Shown: positions 33,720-43,141, counted from the first letter of the stretch. The stretch is 64,000 bases of DNA from Sphingomonadaceae bacterium (GCA_025359445.1 JANYGB010000034.1:62001-126000), one strand, 5' to 3'. Notes: generated by a model from the sequence alone, not told the origin. Program-made: numbers and translations.

Positions 33720-34502
33720 GGAAACGTCGATGGTGTCGTCGGTGGCGGGGACATTGATCGAAGGCCGGATCAGCCAGGTCCGCCCGTTCCGCACCCCGCA
33801 CCATTCGGCCTCGATGGCGGCGCTGGTCGGCGGCGGGCTCAAGGTGCGTCCGGGCGAGGTCAGCCTTGCGCACTTGGGCGTGCTGTTCCTTGATGAATTG
33901 CCCGAATTCCAGCGCGCGGTGCTCGATTCGCTGCGAGAGCCGCTCGAAACCGGGGTGGTCGATGTCGCGCGGGCGAATGCCCATGTGACGTTTCCGGCGC
34001 GGGTGCAGCTGGTCGCGGCGATGAACCCGTGCCGCTGCGGGCATCTTGGCGATCCGGCGCTGGCTTGTTCGCGTGCGCCAAGGTGTGCGGCGGACTATCA
34101 GGGCAAGGTCTCCGGGCCATTGCTCGACCGGATCGACCTCCACGTCGAAGTCGACCCGGTCAGCGCCGCCGATCTCGGCTTGCCGCCGCCCGCCGAAGGC
34201 AGCGCCGAAGTCGCCGCACGGGTCGCGGCGGCGCGGCGGGTCCAGACCGAGCGGCTGGCGGGCACCAAGATGCGCAGCAATGCCGACCTGAATGGCGACA
34301 TGCTCGAACTCCACGCCACCCCGGACGAGCCGGGCCGCAAGCTCCTCCTCCAACCGCCGAAGCGATGCGTCTCTCCGCGCGCGGCTATACGCGGATGCTG
34401 CGCGTGGCGCGGACTATCGCGGATATGTCGGGGAGTGAGGGGATCGGGCGGATCCATGTCGCTGAGGCGCTGAGTTACCGGCGGGTTGCGCCTAGGGCCT
34501 AA
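33712..34502 (+). pseudogene. comM: comM, 3' part, with a 1-nt frameshift
   Basis: The frame continues ComM after the duplication: SMVSSVAGTLIEGRI, RPFRTPHHSASMAALVGGG, then Walker B and the LFLDELPEF motif, the CxxG-x-C zinc region MNPCRCGHLGDP, and LLDRIDLHVEV. Near 34351 the frame breaks. Up to GRKLLLQ it is in frame 1 and from AEAMRLSARGYTRMLRVARTIAD it continues in another frame to 34502. One missing base after CAA would restore LLLQAAEAM. The gene is therefore broken twice. Confidence 0.92.
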
Positions 34503-34514
34503 GGGGCGGGGTAG

Positions 34515-35162
34515 ATGCTGAATTTTGATCTGGTCACCATTGGCACAGCGGCGCTCGGCGGTGGTGTTGCGGTCAAGTTGCTCGAGTTTGCTTTTGATGA
34601 AATCAAAGAGTGGCGGACCGGTCGCACGGATCATTCGAGGAACGTCGATCGCAATCTGGAGCCCTTGCTCAGATCCGGTGACGAGCTTGTTGGCAAGCTG
34701 CGATCTCTGGCCGAGCAGGACTTTCTGCCGATTCGCCGAGCCGATTCAGACAATCTGAGTGACCCTGGCTTCGGCAGTCTCGTTTACCTCTTCGTCCAGT
34801 TCTGGTCCGAAGTTGAGATCATTCGTTTTCGAGGGCTTTCATCGCAGGTGGCCAAGAGCAAACGCGGACGTCAGGTTCAAGCCTTTCTGCGATGCCTTGA
34901 ATCACGCCGGCTTAGGTTGATCGACAGAATTTCGCAGCGCGCGGTCGATGGTGTCGAAGGTCGGCAAAGGGTTTTGCAATATGCGGCCGTGGTCCACGCA
35001 CTGATCGATACTCTCGACAAAGACCGATTGGTTATACGCAATCGCCCAGCCATCCCGAACAAGCTCAACAAGCGCTCGAAGCGTGACATGACCTACCGGG
35101 TGTTTGGGGTGTATCTCAAATTTGTCGACAACCCCGGAAAATACTTAGGGCCGCTAAACTAG
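34515..35162 (+). CDS. Hypothetical protein (215 aa)
   Basis: No recognised domain. A hydrophobic N-terminal stretch (residues 7-25, LVTIGTAALGGGVAVKLLEF) is followed by a long charged helical part. Codon use and base content are less GC-rich than the core genes, which suggests an acquired gene, but it lies outside the comM transposon. A perfect 12-bp stem-loop (35144-35172) overlaps the stop codon. Confidence 0.6.
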   Translation: MLNFDLVTIGTAALGGGVAVKLLEFAFDEIKEWRTGRTDHSRNVDRNLEPLLRSGDELVGKLRSLAEQDFLPIRRADSDNLSDPGFGSLVYLFVQFWSEVEIIRFRGLSSQVAKSKRGRQVQAFLRCLESRRLRLIDRISQRAVDGVEGRQRVLQYAAVVHALIDTLDKDRLVIRNRPAIPNKLNKRSKRDMTYRVFGVYLKFVDNPGKYLGPLN

Positions 35163-35172
35163 CGGCCCTAAG
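35144..35172 (+). terminator. Perfect 12-bp stem-loop over the stop of the 215-aa gene
   Basis: CTTAGGGCCGCT (35144-35155) pairs with AGCGGCCCTAAG (35161-35172) around AAACT. No T-run follows, so it may act with Rho or protect the mRNA end rather than terminate alone. Confidence 0.6.
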
Positions 35173-35306
35173 GGTTGTTCGGTTCGGCGGTGCGCAGAAA
35201 CCGGGTTTCGTTGCACCGCCTTTAGCTCGTTGCCGCTGTTCACGACTTGTCATCAATGTATGCGCGATGCCGCCAATTGTCAATTGGAAGACGAATGCAG
35301 GTCAGG

Positions 35307-35828
35307 CTATCTAAGCGCGCTCAACTGCGGCCGCACTTCGCCCGGCCCACCCTCGACCACCGCCTTGCTCACATCCGCCACATCCCGCCATTCCAGGTCC
35401 ATCGGGCCGAGCAGGCGGCCGTCGTGGGCGTGGATGCCGATCAGGGCGATCGGTCGGCCGTCGCGTTCGTCGCACAGCACCGGGTTGCTCGGGATGCCTT
35501 CGCCATACTTTTCGCCCCATTGGCGCAGCGCGAGCATCGCGGGGAGCAGGTCGAGGCCCTTGGCGGTCAGCCGGTATTCGATCTTGCGGCGATCTTCGGG
35601 CAGCGCCTCGCGCTTCATGATGCCGTGCTCGACCAGCCGCGCGAGGCGATTCGACAAGATGTTTCGCGCGATGCCGAGCGTGCCGAGGAATTCCTCGAAG
35701 TGGTGCAGGCCATTGAAACCCGCGCGCAGGATCATGAACGACCAGCGTTCACCCATCACCTCGAGAGCTGCGGGAAGCCCGCAATTCTGCATGTCGTTCA
35801 GCGGTTCGCGCAGTTTACCCATGCTCAT
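35307..35828 (-). CDS. HxlR-family transcriptional regulator
   Basis: The 173-aa protein has the HxlR winged helix: LPAALEVMGERWSFMILRAG, LGIARNILSNRLARLVEHGI and EYRLTAKGLDLLPAM. A C-terminal extension of about 60 residues is common in sphingomonad members. These act as redox- or aldehyde-responsive repressors/activators. It is divergent from the small secreted protein gene at 36015; the 186-base gap holds a TTGCAA-type palindrome. It likely autoregulates and controls that gene. Confidence 0.92.
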   Translation of the reverse strand: MSMGKLREPLNDMQNCGLPAALEVMGERWSFMILRAGFNGLHHFEEFLGTLGIARNILSNRLARLVEHGIMKREALPEDRRKIEYRLTAKGLDLLPAMLALRQWGEKYGEGIPSNPVLCDERDGRPIALIGIHAHDGRLLGPMDLEWRDVADVSKAVVEGGPGEVRPQLSALR

Positions 35829-35907
35829 TCCTCAATCCCGTTTTGCAACCTAACCCAATCTGGCTTGACCGCCGACAAAAAAATCTTTGCTGCAATGCAC
35901 AGTTTCT

Positions 35908-35917
35908 AGTTGCAACT
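35908..35917. promoter_or_regulatory. Candidate HxlR operator (AGTTGCAACT)
   Basis: A perfect 10-base palindrome lies in the divergent gap between the HxlR gene and 36015. A related TTGCAAC half-site is near 35843. Sphingomonad HxlR sites of the form AGTTGCAA...TTGCAACT are plausible, but binding is not shown here. Confidence 0.4.
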
Positions 35918-36014
35918 GAAAACCTATCACGGTAGGTGGCATTTAGCAACGCAAATCGAGTCGTCCCTCCCAGGCCCCCTTTCGATCCATGCGGTGCAAA
36001 ACCTGAAGGGGAAT

Positions 36015-36365
36015 ATGATCATGAATACCATTTATTCGAGCACGCTTACGCGCAGCTTCCTGGTCGCCGGTCTGGCGTTTGCCGGCACCCTGCTGAGCTT
36101 CTCGGCGACCGTCACGCCGGCTCAAGCCGGCACCAACCACTATAACGCAAAGCTGTCGACTGCGGTCGCCGCGCCCAAGGACAAGGTCGTCAACGGCGTT
36201 GTGTGGAAGTGCGCTGGCGACAACTGCGGCGGCGTGATCGACGGTGCCCGCCCGCTCAACACCTGCATCCAGGTGGTCAAGGCATTCGGCAAGGTCCAGT
36301 CGTTCACCGGCCCGAAGGGTGAGTTCAGCGCCGAAGACCTGACCAAGTGCAACGCGGCCACCTGA
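36015..36365 (+). CDS. Small secreted Cys-containing protein (CC_3452-like)
   Basis: This 116-aa protein has an N-terminal signal peptide (TPAQAG, cleavage near residue 39). The mature part contains VVWKCAGDNCGGV, NTCIQVV, FTGPKGEF and KCNAAT, so there are four Cys for likely disulfides. This matches the small CC_3452-type family seen in Caulobacter and sphingomonads; the role is unknown. AAGGGG precedes the ATG at 36015; the next ATG at 36021 is possible. A strong terminator follows. Confidence 0.8.
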   Translation: MIMNTIYSSTLTRSFLVAGLAFAGTLLSFSATVTPAQAGTNHYNAKLSTAVAAPKDKVVNGVVWKCAGDNCGGVIDGARPLNTCIQVVKAFGKVQSFTGPKGEFSAEDLTKCNAAT

Positions 36366-36403
36366 CGCGAATTAGCTCCAGGTACTCCTAGAACAGCCCC
36401 CCT

Positions 36404-36435
36404 GGCCCTCGCTCATAACCGAGCGGGGGCCTTTT
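36404..36435 (+). terminator. Rho-independent terminator
   Basis: GGCCCTCGCTC and GAGCGGGGGCC form an 11-bp stem with one G-U pair and a 6-base loop, followed by TTTTG. Confidence 0.9.
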
Positions 36436-36609
36436 GTTTGTTCGTGCTCAAAGAGCGAGGGGGGTAACGGGTTTCACCCGAAGAACCGAAGCTGCTGCGC
36501 CATGCCAGTCATCAAAAAATCGCTTCGATCTGATGATTGAACCAAGCAATGCAAAACGGGGCGACTTCGTCGCAATACGCAACCGCTTCGGTCGTTCGGG
36601 TGAATTCAT

Positions 36610-37215
36610 TCAACCGAGCAGCCCGCGCTCAGTAAGATCGTCGCGCAACGTTTCGGCATCGATGAAGTGATGCGCGTGCCAGCCGCTCTCGCGCGCGCTG
36701 ACGACATTGGGCAGGCTGTCGTCGATGAACAGCATGGTGCTACCCGGCCGCCCGAACCGTGCCTCGGCCACCGCATAGATCGCCGGGTCGGGCTTGGCGA
36801 GTTGCTCGTCGCCCGAGACGACGATGTCGATGAAATGCCCGAGCAGCGGCCAAGTGGGGGCGAATCCCGCCCAGGTTTCGCTACCGAAATTGGTGATCGC
36901 GTAAAGCGGCACCCCGCGCGCGTGGAGATCGGCCACGATGGTATCGCTGCCCGGCACCGGCCCGGGGATCGTCTCGTTAAAGTGGCTCAGCCAGGCTTCG
37001 ATCAGGTGGGCATGGTCCGGAAACTGCGCGCTGCGCTCCGCAATCATTTCGGCGGCACTGCGTCCGGCGTCGTGCTGGCCATGCCACTCAAGCGGGATAA
37101 CCGTGTCCATGAAATACGCGCGCTCGGCAGCGCCGGGTATCAGGCGGCGGAACGACAGGTCGCGTTCCCATTCGATCAGCACTTTGCCGACATCGAACAC
37201 TACTGCTTGGATCAT
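36610..37215 (-). CDS. HAD-superfamily hydrolase (subfamily IA, YihX-like)
   Basis: This 201-aa protein has motif I FDVGKVL (Asp8, with Gly at the second Asp position, as in YihX). Motif II is AITNFGS, and motif III/IV is KPDPAIY with MLFIDDSLPNV. It should be a phosphatase on small sugar or nucleotide phosphates; haloacid dehalogenase activity is less likely. The position between repeats and rpmJ gives no functional clue. Confidence 0.9.
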   Translation of the reverse strand: MIQAVVFDVGKVLIEWERDLSFRRLIPGAAERAYFMDTVIPLEWHGQHDAGRSAAEMIAERSAQFPDHAHLIEAWLSHFNETIPGPVPGSDTIVADLHARGVPLYAITNFGSETWAGFAPTWPLLGHFIDIVVSGDEQLAKPDPAIYAVAEARFGRPGSTMLFIDDSLPNVVSARESGWHAHHFIDAETLRDDLTERGLLG

Positions 37216-37217
37216 AT

Positions 37218-37300
37218 CGTCATCCCGGGCTCGACCCGGGATCGCGGGCCTCTAGGCGGCACCCGGTCGCCAGCGGTCCCCGGTCAAGCCAGGGACGACG
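37218..37300. repeat. Paired CGTCATCCCGG palindromes, second copy
   Basis: CCCGGGCTCGACCCGGG (37225-37241) and CCCCGGTCAAGCCAGGG flank a spacer ending GCCAGCGG, as in the copy at 18712. Both copies lie between genes. Confidence 0.85.
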
Positions 37301-37306
37301 CCCAGT

Positions 37307-37432
37307 TTAGCCCTGGCGCGCCTTGAAGCGGCGGTTGGTCTTGTTGATCACATAAGTGCGCCCGCGGCGACGGATCACGCGATTGTCGCGGTGACGACCC
37401 TTGAGCGACTTGAGGCTGTTGCGAATCTTCAT
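37307..37432 (-). CDS. rpmJ: 50S ribosomal protein bL36
   Basis: The minus-strand frame from ATG 37432 to TAA 37307 encodes 41 residues, starting [18 protein letters not shown] and ending NRRFKARQG. This is the Cys-less, longer bL36 form common in proteobacteria. Its length keeps it below usual ORF cutoffs. The Cys-less form is usually associated with low-zinc paralogues or with alphaproteobacterial sole copies, and both forms may exist in this genome. Confidence 0.93.
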   Translation of the reverse strand: MKIRNSLKSLKGRHRDNRVIRRRGRTYVINKTNRRFKARQG

Positions 37433-37539
37433 GGGTTTCCTCGGGAGCGGTACCGACCGCTGAAATTGAAGGTGCGCCGTTACGGGTGAGTCAGCGTCAA
37501 GTCAAGCAAGACTGCGCCAGATTTCGGCTTGAAAAAGGG

Positions 37540-37699
37540 TTCGCGCAGAGATCGCAGAGGACGCGGAGGCGCAGAGAGGTTGTGTTTGCGGCGACGCCGC
37601 TTTGTCCTGCGAGCGGAGATATCGGCGCAGCGTCCAAAAGTCTCGAAAAGCCTGCGGCGCTAAGCAACCCCTCTGCGGTCTCTGCGATCTCTGCGCGAA
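37540..37699. repeat. Dispersed GCGCAGAG palindromic repeat, copy 3
   Basis: It begins TTCGCGCAGAGATCGCAGAG and ends CTCTGCGATCTCTGCGCGAA, a 20-base perfect inverted repeat. The core includes AAGCCTGCGGCGCTAAGC. It is non-coding and ends 4 bases from the galE stop. Confidence 0.9.
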
Positions 37700-37703
37700 T
37701 CCC

Positions 37704-38708
37704 TTAGTTGTCTCGAATCTCCCACAATCGCCGTTCCCACTGCAAGGCATGGGCCACGATCGTATCGAGATCGGCGTACTTCGGCACCCACGGCAAGGTC
37801 GCCTTGATCCGGGCATTGTCTGAAATCAGCGCGTCGGGATCGCCCGCGCGGCGCGGGCTGAGGCGGCGTTCGATCGTCAGGTTGGTCACCCGGTCGACCG
37901 CGTCGAGCACTTCGAGCACCGAGAAGCCGCGGCCATAACCGGCGTTCATGGTCAGCGATTCGGCTGGGTCGGCGATCAGCGCTTCAAGCGCGAGAACATG
38001 CGCGGCGGCAAGATCGCTGACGTGGATGTAATCGCGCACCCCGGTGCCGTCGGGGGTGGTGTAGTCGGTGCCGAACACCTCGACCTGGCTGCGCTTGCCC
38101 AGCGCCGCCTCGACCGCAACCTTGATCAGGTGAGTCGCCCCGGCCGTCGATTGTCCGGCGCGCGCGCGCGGATCGGCCCCGGCGACATTGAAGTAACGCA
38201 GCGTGCAGTAATTGATTGGATGCGCCGCCGCGACATCGGCGAGCATCGTTTCAGTCATCAGCTTGGACATGCCGTAAGGATTGATCGGCAGCTTCGGGCT
38301 GTCCTCGCTGACCGGCGATTTATCGGGAATGCCGTAGGTCGCCGCAGTCGAACTGAAGATGAAATGCGGCACTCCCGCAGCTACTGCGGCGGCGATCAGC
38401 GCGCGGCTTTTGGCAGTGTTGTTATGATAGTATTTGAGCGGGTTCTCGACCGATTCGGGGACGATGATCGATCCCGCAAAATGCATCACGGCTTGCGTGC
38501 CCTGTTCGGCAAAGATCTGCGCCAGCAGCGCCGCGTCTTCGATATCGCCTTCGTACAGCGGCACGCCCTCAGGCACGGCCCAGCGAAACCCGGTGGTCAG
38601 GTTGTCGATCACCGCCACCGGCCAGCCCTGATCGACCAGCGCGAGCACCGCGTGGCTGCCGATATAGCCGGCGCCGCCGGTTACGAGTACGGGACATTTG
38701 TTGGTCAT
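37704..38708 (-). CDS. galE: UDP-glucose 4-epimerase
   Basis: This 334-aa extended SDR has the NAD loop GGAGYIGS (11-18), the catalytic Ser-Thr near FSSTAATYG and Tyr145/Lys149 (PYGMSK). It interconverts UDP-glucose and UDP-galactose for surface polysaccharides. ATG 38708 (MTNKCPVLVTGG) was chosen over the upstream codon at 38729. Other UDP-sugar epimerases are possible, but the length and motifs fit GalE. Confidence 0.94.
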   Translation of the reverse strand: MTNKCPVLVTGGAGYIGSHAVLALVDQGWPVAVIDNLTTGFRWAVPEGVPLYEGDIEDAALLAQIFAEQGTQAVMHFAGSIIVPESVENPLKYYHNNTAKSRALIAAAVAAGVPHFIFSSTAATYGIPDKSPVSEDSPKLPINPYGMSKLMTETMLADVAAAHPINYCTLRYFNVAGADPRARAGQSTAGATHLIKVAVEAALGKRSQVEVFGTDYTTPDGTGVRDYIHVSDLAAAHVLALEALIADPAESLTMNAGYGRGFSVLEVLDAVDRVTNLTIERRLSPRRAGDPDALISDNARIKATLPWVPKYADLDTIVAHALQWERRLWEIRDN

Positions 38709-38906
38709 GATGGCTGTGACCGCTAGCATGTTCCGCCAGTGAAGTGGTTAACAGCGGCATACTGAAGTGCCGCAATAATTCAGTGACAGTCCCTAATTTA
38801 TCCGATCAGGTGGTTTTCAGCGTCGTGCGCTGCGCCGCTAATCGGTTGCATCGCCGGGCGAAGCGCCGCAGAATTGGCCGCTGACAATTCGTGAAAGGTC
38901 GCCCCG

Positions 38907-39497
38907 ATGAAGCGTCTCATACCGGCCGCTCTGGCACTCACCTTTGCAGCGCTATCCGGCTGCGTCGCCCCGGTCGGCCCGGTTCAGGTCACCCGGTTCC
39001 ACGCCGCCGATGTGTCGCCGCTGGGCAAGGGCACAATCGCGGTCGAGCCCGCCCCGGGCAGCGATGGCAATTCGCTCGAATGGCAGACGTATAGCGCAGC
39101 GGTCACGCGTCAGCTGATCCTGCTCGGCTATTCCGAGGCGAGGCCGGGCAGCGGCGGGCAAGTTGCGCTGGTCAGACTTTCGCGGCGCACGCTTGAAGCG
39201 CCGGGATCGAGCCCGGTCAGCGTCGGGGTAGGCGGATCGACCGGGAGCTATGGCTCGGGGGTCGGGCTGGGGGTCGGGATCAACCTTTCGCCCAAGCCCG
39301 CAGCCGAGGTCGCCACCGATCTGTCGGTTTCGATTCGCGACCGGACCAGCGGGGCCACATTGTGGGAAGGCCGCGCAACGTTCGTCGTCTCAAGCAAATC
39401 GCCGCTCGCCACCACTGCGCTGGGTGCACCCAAGATGAGCCAAGCCTTGTTTGCAGGCTTCCCCGGCCAGTCGGGTGAGACTATCGAGGTCAAATGA
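38907..39497 (+). CDS. DUF4136-type lipoprotein
   Basis: This 196-aa protein has a lipoprotein signal with lipobox LSGC (Cys19). The mature domain ends with [17 protein letters not shown], the DUF4136 end motif, and a Gly/Ser-rich stretch (about 102-128). It is probably attached to a membrane facing the periplasm. A paralogue is at 55444. It overlaps the carboxypeptidase gene by 4 bases (ATGA), so they are likely translated together. Confidence 0.85.
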   Translation: MKRLIPAALALTFAALSGCVAPVGPVQVTRFHAADVSPLGKGTIAVEPAPGSDGNSLEWQTYSAAVTRQLILLGYSEARPGSGGQVALVRLSRRTLEAPGSSPVSVGVGGSTGSYGSGVGLGVGINLSPKPAAEVATDLSVSIRDRTSGATLWEGRATFVVSSKSPLATTALGAPKMSQALFAGFPGQSGETIEVK

Positions 39498-40642
39498 CAG
39501 ACATTGCAATCGACGCCGCCTTCGATAGCGGCAATATCGAAGTCCTCAGCATTGCGGACACCGCCGCCACCCTAAAAATCCGCCGGGACCGCGATTCCGA
39601 CTTCTTTCAGTGGTTCCATTTCCGGGTAAGCCAGTGCGCCGGGCGCGAGCTGACGTTGCGGATCACTGGTCTCAACAAGTCAGCCTATCCGGGCGGTTGG
39701 CCGGGGTATCGCGCGGCGGTGAGCGATGACCGCGAGTTCTGGGGCAGGGCGGAGACCAGCTTCGATGCAGGCGCGGAAGATGGCACGCTGACCATCACTT
39801 ACCAGCCGAGTGGCAACATGGTCTGGTTCGCCTATTTTGCGCCCTATTCGATGGAGCGGCACCACGATCTGGTCAGCGGCGCGGCCTTGGCCGAGGGCGT
39901 CACCCACCGCGTGCTCGGGCGCAGCATCGAGGGCCAGCCGATCGATTGCCTCGAGCTGGGTGAGGGGCCCAAGCAGGTGTGGCTTTATGCCCGCCAGCAT
40001 CCGGGCGAAAGCATGGCCGAATGGTGGATGGAAGGCGCGCTTGACCGGTTGACCGATCCGGCGGACCCGGTGGCGCGGAAGTTGCGCCAATTGTGCCGGT
40101 TCCACATCGTCCCCAACGCCAATCCGGACGGGTCGCGGCGCGGGCATCTGCGCACTAATGCGGCGGGGATCAATCTCAACCGCGAATGGGCCGATCCGAG
40201 CGCTGACAATTCGCCCGAAGTGCTGGCCATCCGCAATGCCATGGATGAGAGCGGGCTCGACTTTGCGATCGATGTTCACGGCGACGAGGCAATCCCGGCG
40301 GTGTTCCTCGCAGGGTTTCAAGGCATCCCGTCGTGGACCGAAGCGCAGCAGGCCGGGTATGACCGCTATGCCGCGATCCTCGAACGCCGCAGTCCCGACT
40401 TCCAGACCCGGATCGGTTACCCAGTGGCGCGCGCGGGCCGTGCCAACCTGACCATGTCGACCAATCAACTGGCCGAGCGGTTTGGCCCCAGTCACAGTTG
40501 CGTGACGATGACGCTCGAAATGCCGTTCAAGGACAACGACGACCTGCCGTGCAGTGTGCAGGGCTGGTCGCCCGAACGCTCGGCACTGCTCGGGCGCGAT
40601 TGCCTGGGCGCGTTGCTGGAATTTCTTACTTCGTCAGCCTGA
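39494..40642 (+). CDS. M14-family carboxypeptidase (cytosolic CCP-like)
   Basis: This 382-aa protein has an N-terminal PM14-N beta domain (1-125) and an M14 domain with zinc ligands His169 and Glu172 (HPGE) and His262 (DVHGDE). [11 protein letters not shown] contains substrate-binding Arg and the catalytic Glu is in TLEMPFK. Bacterial members resemble the eukaryotic deglutamylases of the CCP family. No signal peptide is present, so a cytosolic role is likely. It is coupled to the upstream lipoprotein. Confidence 0.92.
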   Translation: MTDIAIDAAFDSGNIEVLSIADTAATLKIRRDRDSDFFQWFHFRVSQCAGRELTLRITGLNKSAYPGGWPGYRAAVSDDREFWGRAETSFDAGAEDGTLTITYQPSGNMVWFAYFAPYSMERHHDLVSGAALAEGVTHRVLGRSIEGQPIDCLELGEGPKQVWLYARQHPGESMAEWWMEGALDRLTDPADPVARKLRQLCRFHIVPNANPDGSRRGHLRTNAAGINLNREWADPSADNSPEVLAIRNAMDESGLDFAIDVHGDEAIPAVFLAGFQGIPSWTEAQQAGYDRYAAILERRSPDFQTRIGYPVARAGRANLTMSTNQLAERFGPSHSCVTMTLEMPFKDNDDLPCSVQGWSPERSALLGRDCLGALLEFLTSSA

Positions 40643-42518
40643 GGTTGGCGATTCCGCCGGCGATCTTTTTGAACGCCTCGGCCAGCTCCTGCCCGTTCTT
40701 GGCCTGGAAGGCGTGCCCATCGCCCGCGCAATCGGTCATGATCGGGTTGAGATCAGTGCCGAAGGCGATGAACCAGACAGTGATGTTTTTCTTTTTCACT
40801 TCCTGACAGACGAAACTGAAGCGGTCCTCAACCGTCTGGGTCAGGCTGCTGGCCGAACCCGGCGACCAGCGGCGGCGGTCGATCGGTTCGATCCCGTAGG
40901 AGGAGTAGCTGAGGTCAAGCGACGAGGTCTGGCCATCGGTCATCATGATCAGGTTGCGGTTGGTCGGCTGGCTGGCGGAAACATCGGCGTTTTCGCTGGC
41001 GAAGATGCCGGTCGATGAAAGCAACCGTCCGCCCCAGATCATTCCGATGTCGTGATAAGTGCTGCCCCCGACCTTGAGCCCGGCGAGATAAGTCGAAATT
41101 TGGCCGGAGGTCATTTCCTTGAGCTTTTGCGCAGCGCCGGGACAGGCGGAAGTATCTCCCACCGCAGGCGAGAAATACTCGTCAGTGGTGGTAACGGGCG
41201 CCGTGGTGAAGCTGCCGGTGTTGTTCCACTTTAACGACCGGGCGTAGATTTTCTCCGGGTACATCGGCCGCCATTGGGTGGCGCTGTCACCCGGATTGGG
41301 CGTGCGGTCGATATCGAGGTCCATCGCGCGGTCGAGATCGACTGCCGAATAATCGTCAATCGGGTACGTCGCGCGCTCTTCGATGCAGCCGTTGGAGGTG
41401 TTGCGCCAGGTTGAGACGTCAAACGCCAGTGCCTTGTACTGCCATTTCGAGGTCGCCGCGATGGCCGGTTGAGTCACCCAGTCATAGGCGATCACGTAGT
41501 TTGTGTAGACCGACTTGTAGACCTTGCATTTCTTGCCGTTGAGTTCGACCGAATAGCTCGTGCCGTTGTAAGTGTACCAATAGGTCGCGCGGGTAATCGT
41601 CCCGGCGGGCGGACCGGCATAAGGGCTGGACGTCGTGCCCTTGAGCACCGAGGTCGAGCTGAGCGAGCCCGATGGAGCGGCCGAGCAGCTGTAATTTCCC
41701 GCCGAACCGGTTGCTTTGTATTGTGAATCGAGTATTTTATCGAGGCTGCCCGAAACCGGACTGCCAACCGCCCAGAACGATTTGCTGCCCGATCCGCTTC
41801 CGCTGCCGATCAGCTCGCGCGACTGATAAGTCCAGTTCTTCACGACCCAATCGTCTTTGAGCAGCCCGCCAACATTGACGTTGGTCGAATAGGGCACAAA
41901 GCCATAGCGGGTCCGGGTTCCAGCTGGCTTGTTGCTCTCCAGAAGCGCATAAAATTGCAAGATCGTCGAGCGCAGCAGGGTCATCTTCGACGCCGAGTCG
42001 CCGGTGTTGGTTTCGTTCATCGATCCGGTCACGTCGAGCACCATCATCACGTCGGTATTGGCCATTCCGACCTGCGCCGCGCACTTGACGCTCAGTGCGA
42101 CTTCTTGCTGGCCGAACAACCGCATCAGCGTGGTCGGGACTTTGACCCGGGCCTCGCCGGTCAGCGAATAATTGCTTTCCAGCGTCAAGTTGAATTCGCG
42201 GTCCGCAGTGCCGTACTGGCCATCATGGAAGTTGAGATTGAAGAATTTTGCGCCGATATTGGCAACGTCAGCAGGGACTTGGCCGCTGACTGCAACTTCG
42301 GTCCCGAGTTTCTTGCGGGCCGCCAGCACCCCGGCATCGCAGGCCTGCTGGAGCCGGCTTTCGGACAGGTACGAACGCCCCATGTCGATCGCTCCGCCGG
42401 TCATTGCCAGCAACGGCACCAGCGCCGCCGCGATCATCGCCAGAGCATTGCCGCGCGTATCGCGCCGCAATGCTCTGGCAAATCCCCGCAGGGCGCAAAG
42501 GAGGCGCGGGCGAGTCAT
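40626..42518 (-). CDS. TadE/TadG-like pilus-assembly protein with von Willebrand A domain
   Basis: This 630-aa protein has the TadG N-terminus: [20 protein letters not shown] (20-39) with a transmembrane helix. It is followed by a vWA domain with the MIDAS sequence Asp162-x-Thr164-x-Ser166 (DVTGSMN). A long Ser/Gly/Thr-rich insert lies around 240-310. TadG proteins sit in the cell envelope with Flp pili; no other tad gene is in this window. It is convergent with the carboxypeptidase (17-base overlap). Confidence 0.88.
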   Translation of the reverse strand: MTRPRLLCALRGFARALRRDTRGNALAMIAAALVPLLAMTGGAIDMGRSYLSESRLQQACDAGVLAARKKLGTEVAVSGQVPADVANIGAKFFNLNFHDGQYGTADREFNLTLESNYSLTGEARVKVPTTLMRLFGQQEVALSVKCAAQVGMANTDVMMVLDVTGSMNETNTGDSASKMTLLRSTILQFYALLESNKPAGTRTRYGFVPYSTNVNVGGLLKDDWVVKNWTYQSRELIGSGSGSGSKSFWAVGSPVSGSLDKILDSQYKATGSAGNYSCSAAPSGSLSSTSVLKGTTSSPYAGPPAGTITRATYWYTYNGTSYSVELNGKKCKVYKSVYTNYVIAYDWVTQPAIAATSKWQYKALAFDVSTWRNTSNGCIEERATYPIDDYSAVDLDRAMDLDIDRTPNPGDSATQWRPMYPEKIYARSLKWNNTGSFTTAPVTTTDEYFSPAVGDTSACPGAAQKLKEMTSGQISTYLAGLKVGGSTYHDIGMIWGGRLLSSTGIFASENADVSASQPTNRNLIMMTDGQTSSLDLSYSSYGIEPIDRRRWSPGSASSLTQTVEDRFSFVCQEVKKKNITVWFIAFGTDLNPIMTDCAGDGHAFQAKNGQELAEAFKKIAGGIANLRLTK

Positions 42519-42696
42519 TCGGGGCAGTTGCAGCGATAGTTCATGATTGCTGCCACTAGCAGTGCAACTAATCCGGCTGGCTAACGAGCATGGTTAAACA
42601 GCCGCTAACAGGCGCGATCAGTTTGCCGGTTCGGTGCAAGGATTTGTGAACCATCCTTGACCGGACAAGATTAACCCGGCCAAGGTACGAGGTGGC

Positions 42697-43134
42697 ATGC
42701 GCGGTAAAACCGATCCATCCGCTGGGGTGAGCCAGAACTATCAGCGCTTTGCGTGGGGCACGCTGGCGCTCGCGGCGCTGGTCGCGCTGGCCGGGACCGA
42801 TCGCGGCTCAGATCCGGCCGCCGCTCCGGTCGCAGCAACCTTGGTTGCCGGCCCGGCGGTATCCTCAGCGAAAATGGCGCGACCGGCCTTTGCTGTGGCC
42901 AACTCGCCGCCGATCGAAGAACCCGAGCAAGCTGAATCCGAAGGTGCCGCACCGGGCGACGAACTGGCCGAAGCTGAGGCGCAGAAAGTGGCGGGCACCG
43001 AAGCATCGCCCGGCGCGACGCAGGATGCCGGCCCGGCGGATGGGGTCGCGGCCGGACAACTCGTGTCGGCCTCGCGGACCCGCTCAGGCGGGATTGCACA
43101 AGGTGATGATCCTGGCCCGCGCTGGTCCAATTAG
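42697..43134 (+). CDS. Hypothetical Ala/Pro/Glu-rich membrane-anchored protein
   Basis: This 145-aa frame has a hydrophobic segment at about 17-33 (RFAWGTLALAALVALAG) and then a low-complexity acidic region of Ala, Glu and Gly. GAGGTGGC precedes the ATG. No family is recognised. Low-complexity composition allows an overlapping minus-strand frame too, so the confidence is moderate. Confidence 0.5.
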   Translation: MRGKTDPSAGVSQNYQRFAWGTLALAALVALAGTDRGSDPAAAPVAATLVAGPAVSSAKMARPAFAVANSPPIEEPEQAESEGAAPGDELAEAEAQKVAGTEASPGATQDAGPADGVAAGQLVSASRTRSGGIAQGDDPGPRWSN

Positions 43135-43141
43135 CGTCCGG

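Noticed and set aside
42741..43130. 129-aa minus-strand frame opposite the 145-aa hypothetical gene
   Set aside because: The plus-strand frame has a good ribosome-binding site and a membrane segment. The minus-strand frame is low complexity with neither.
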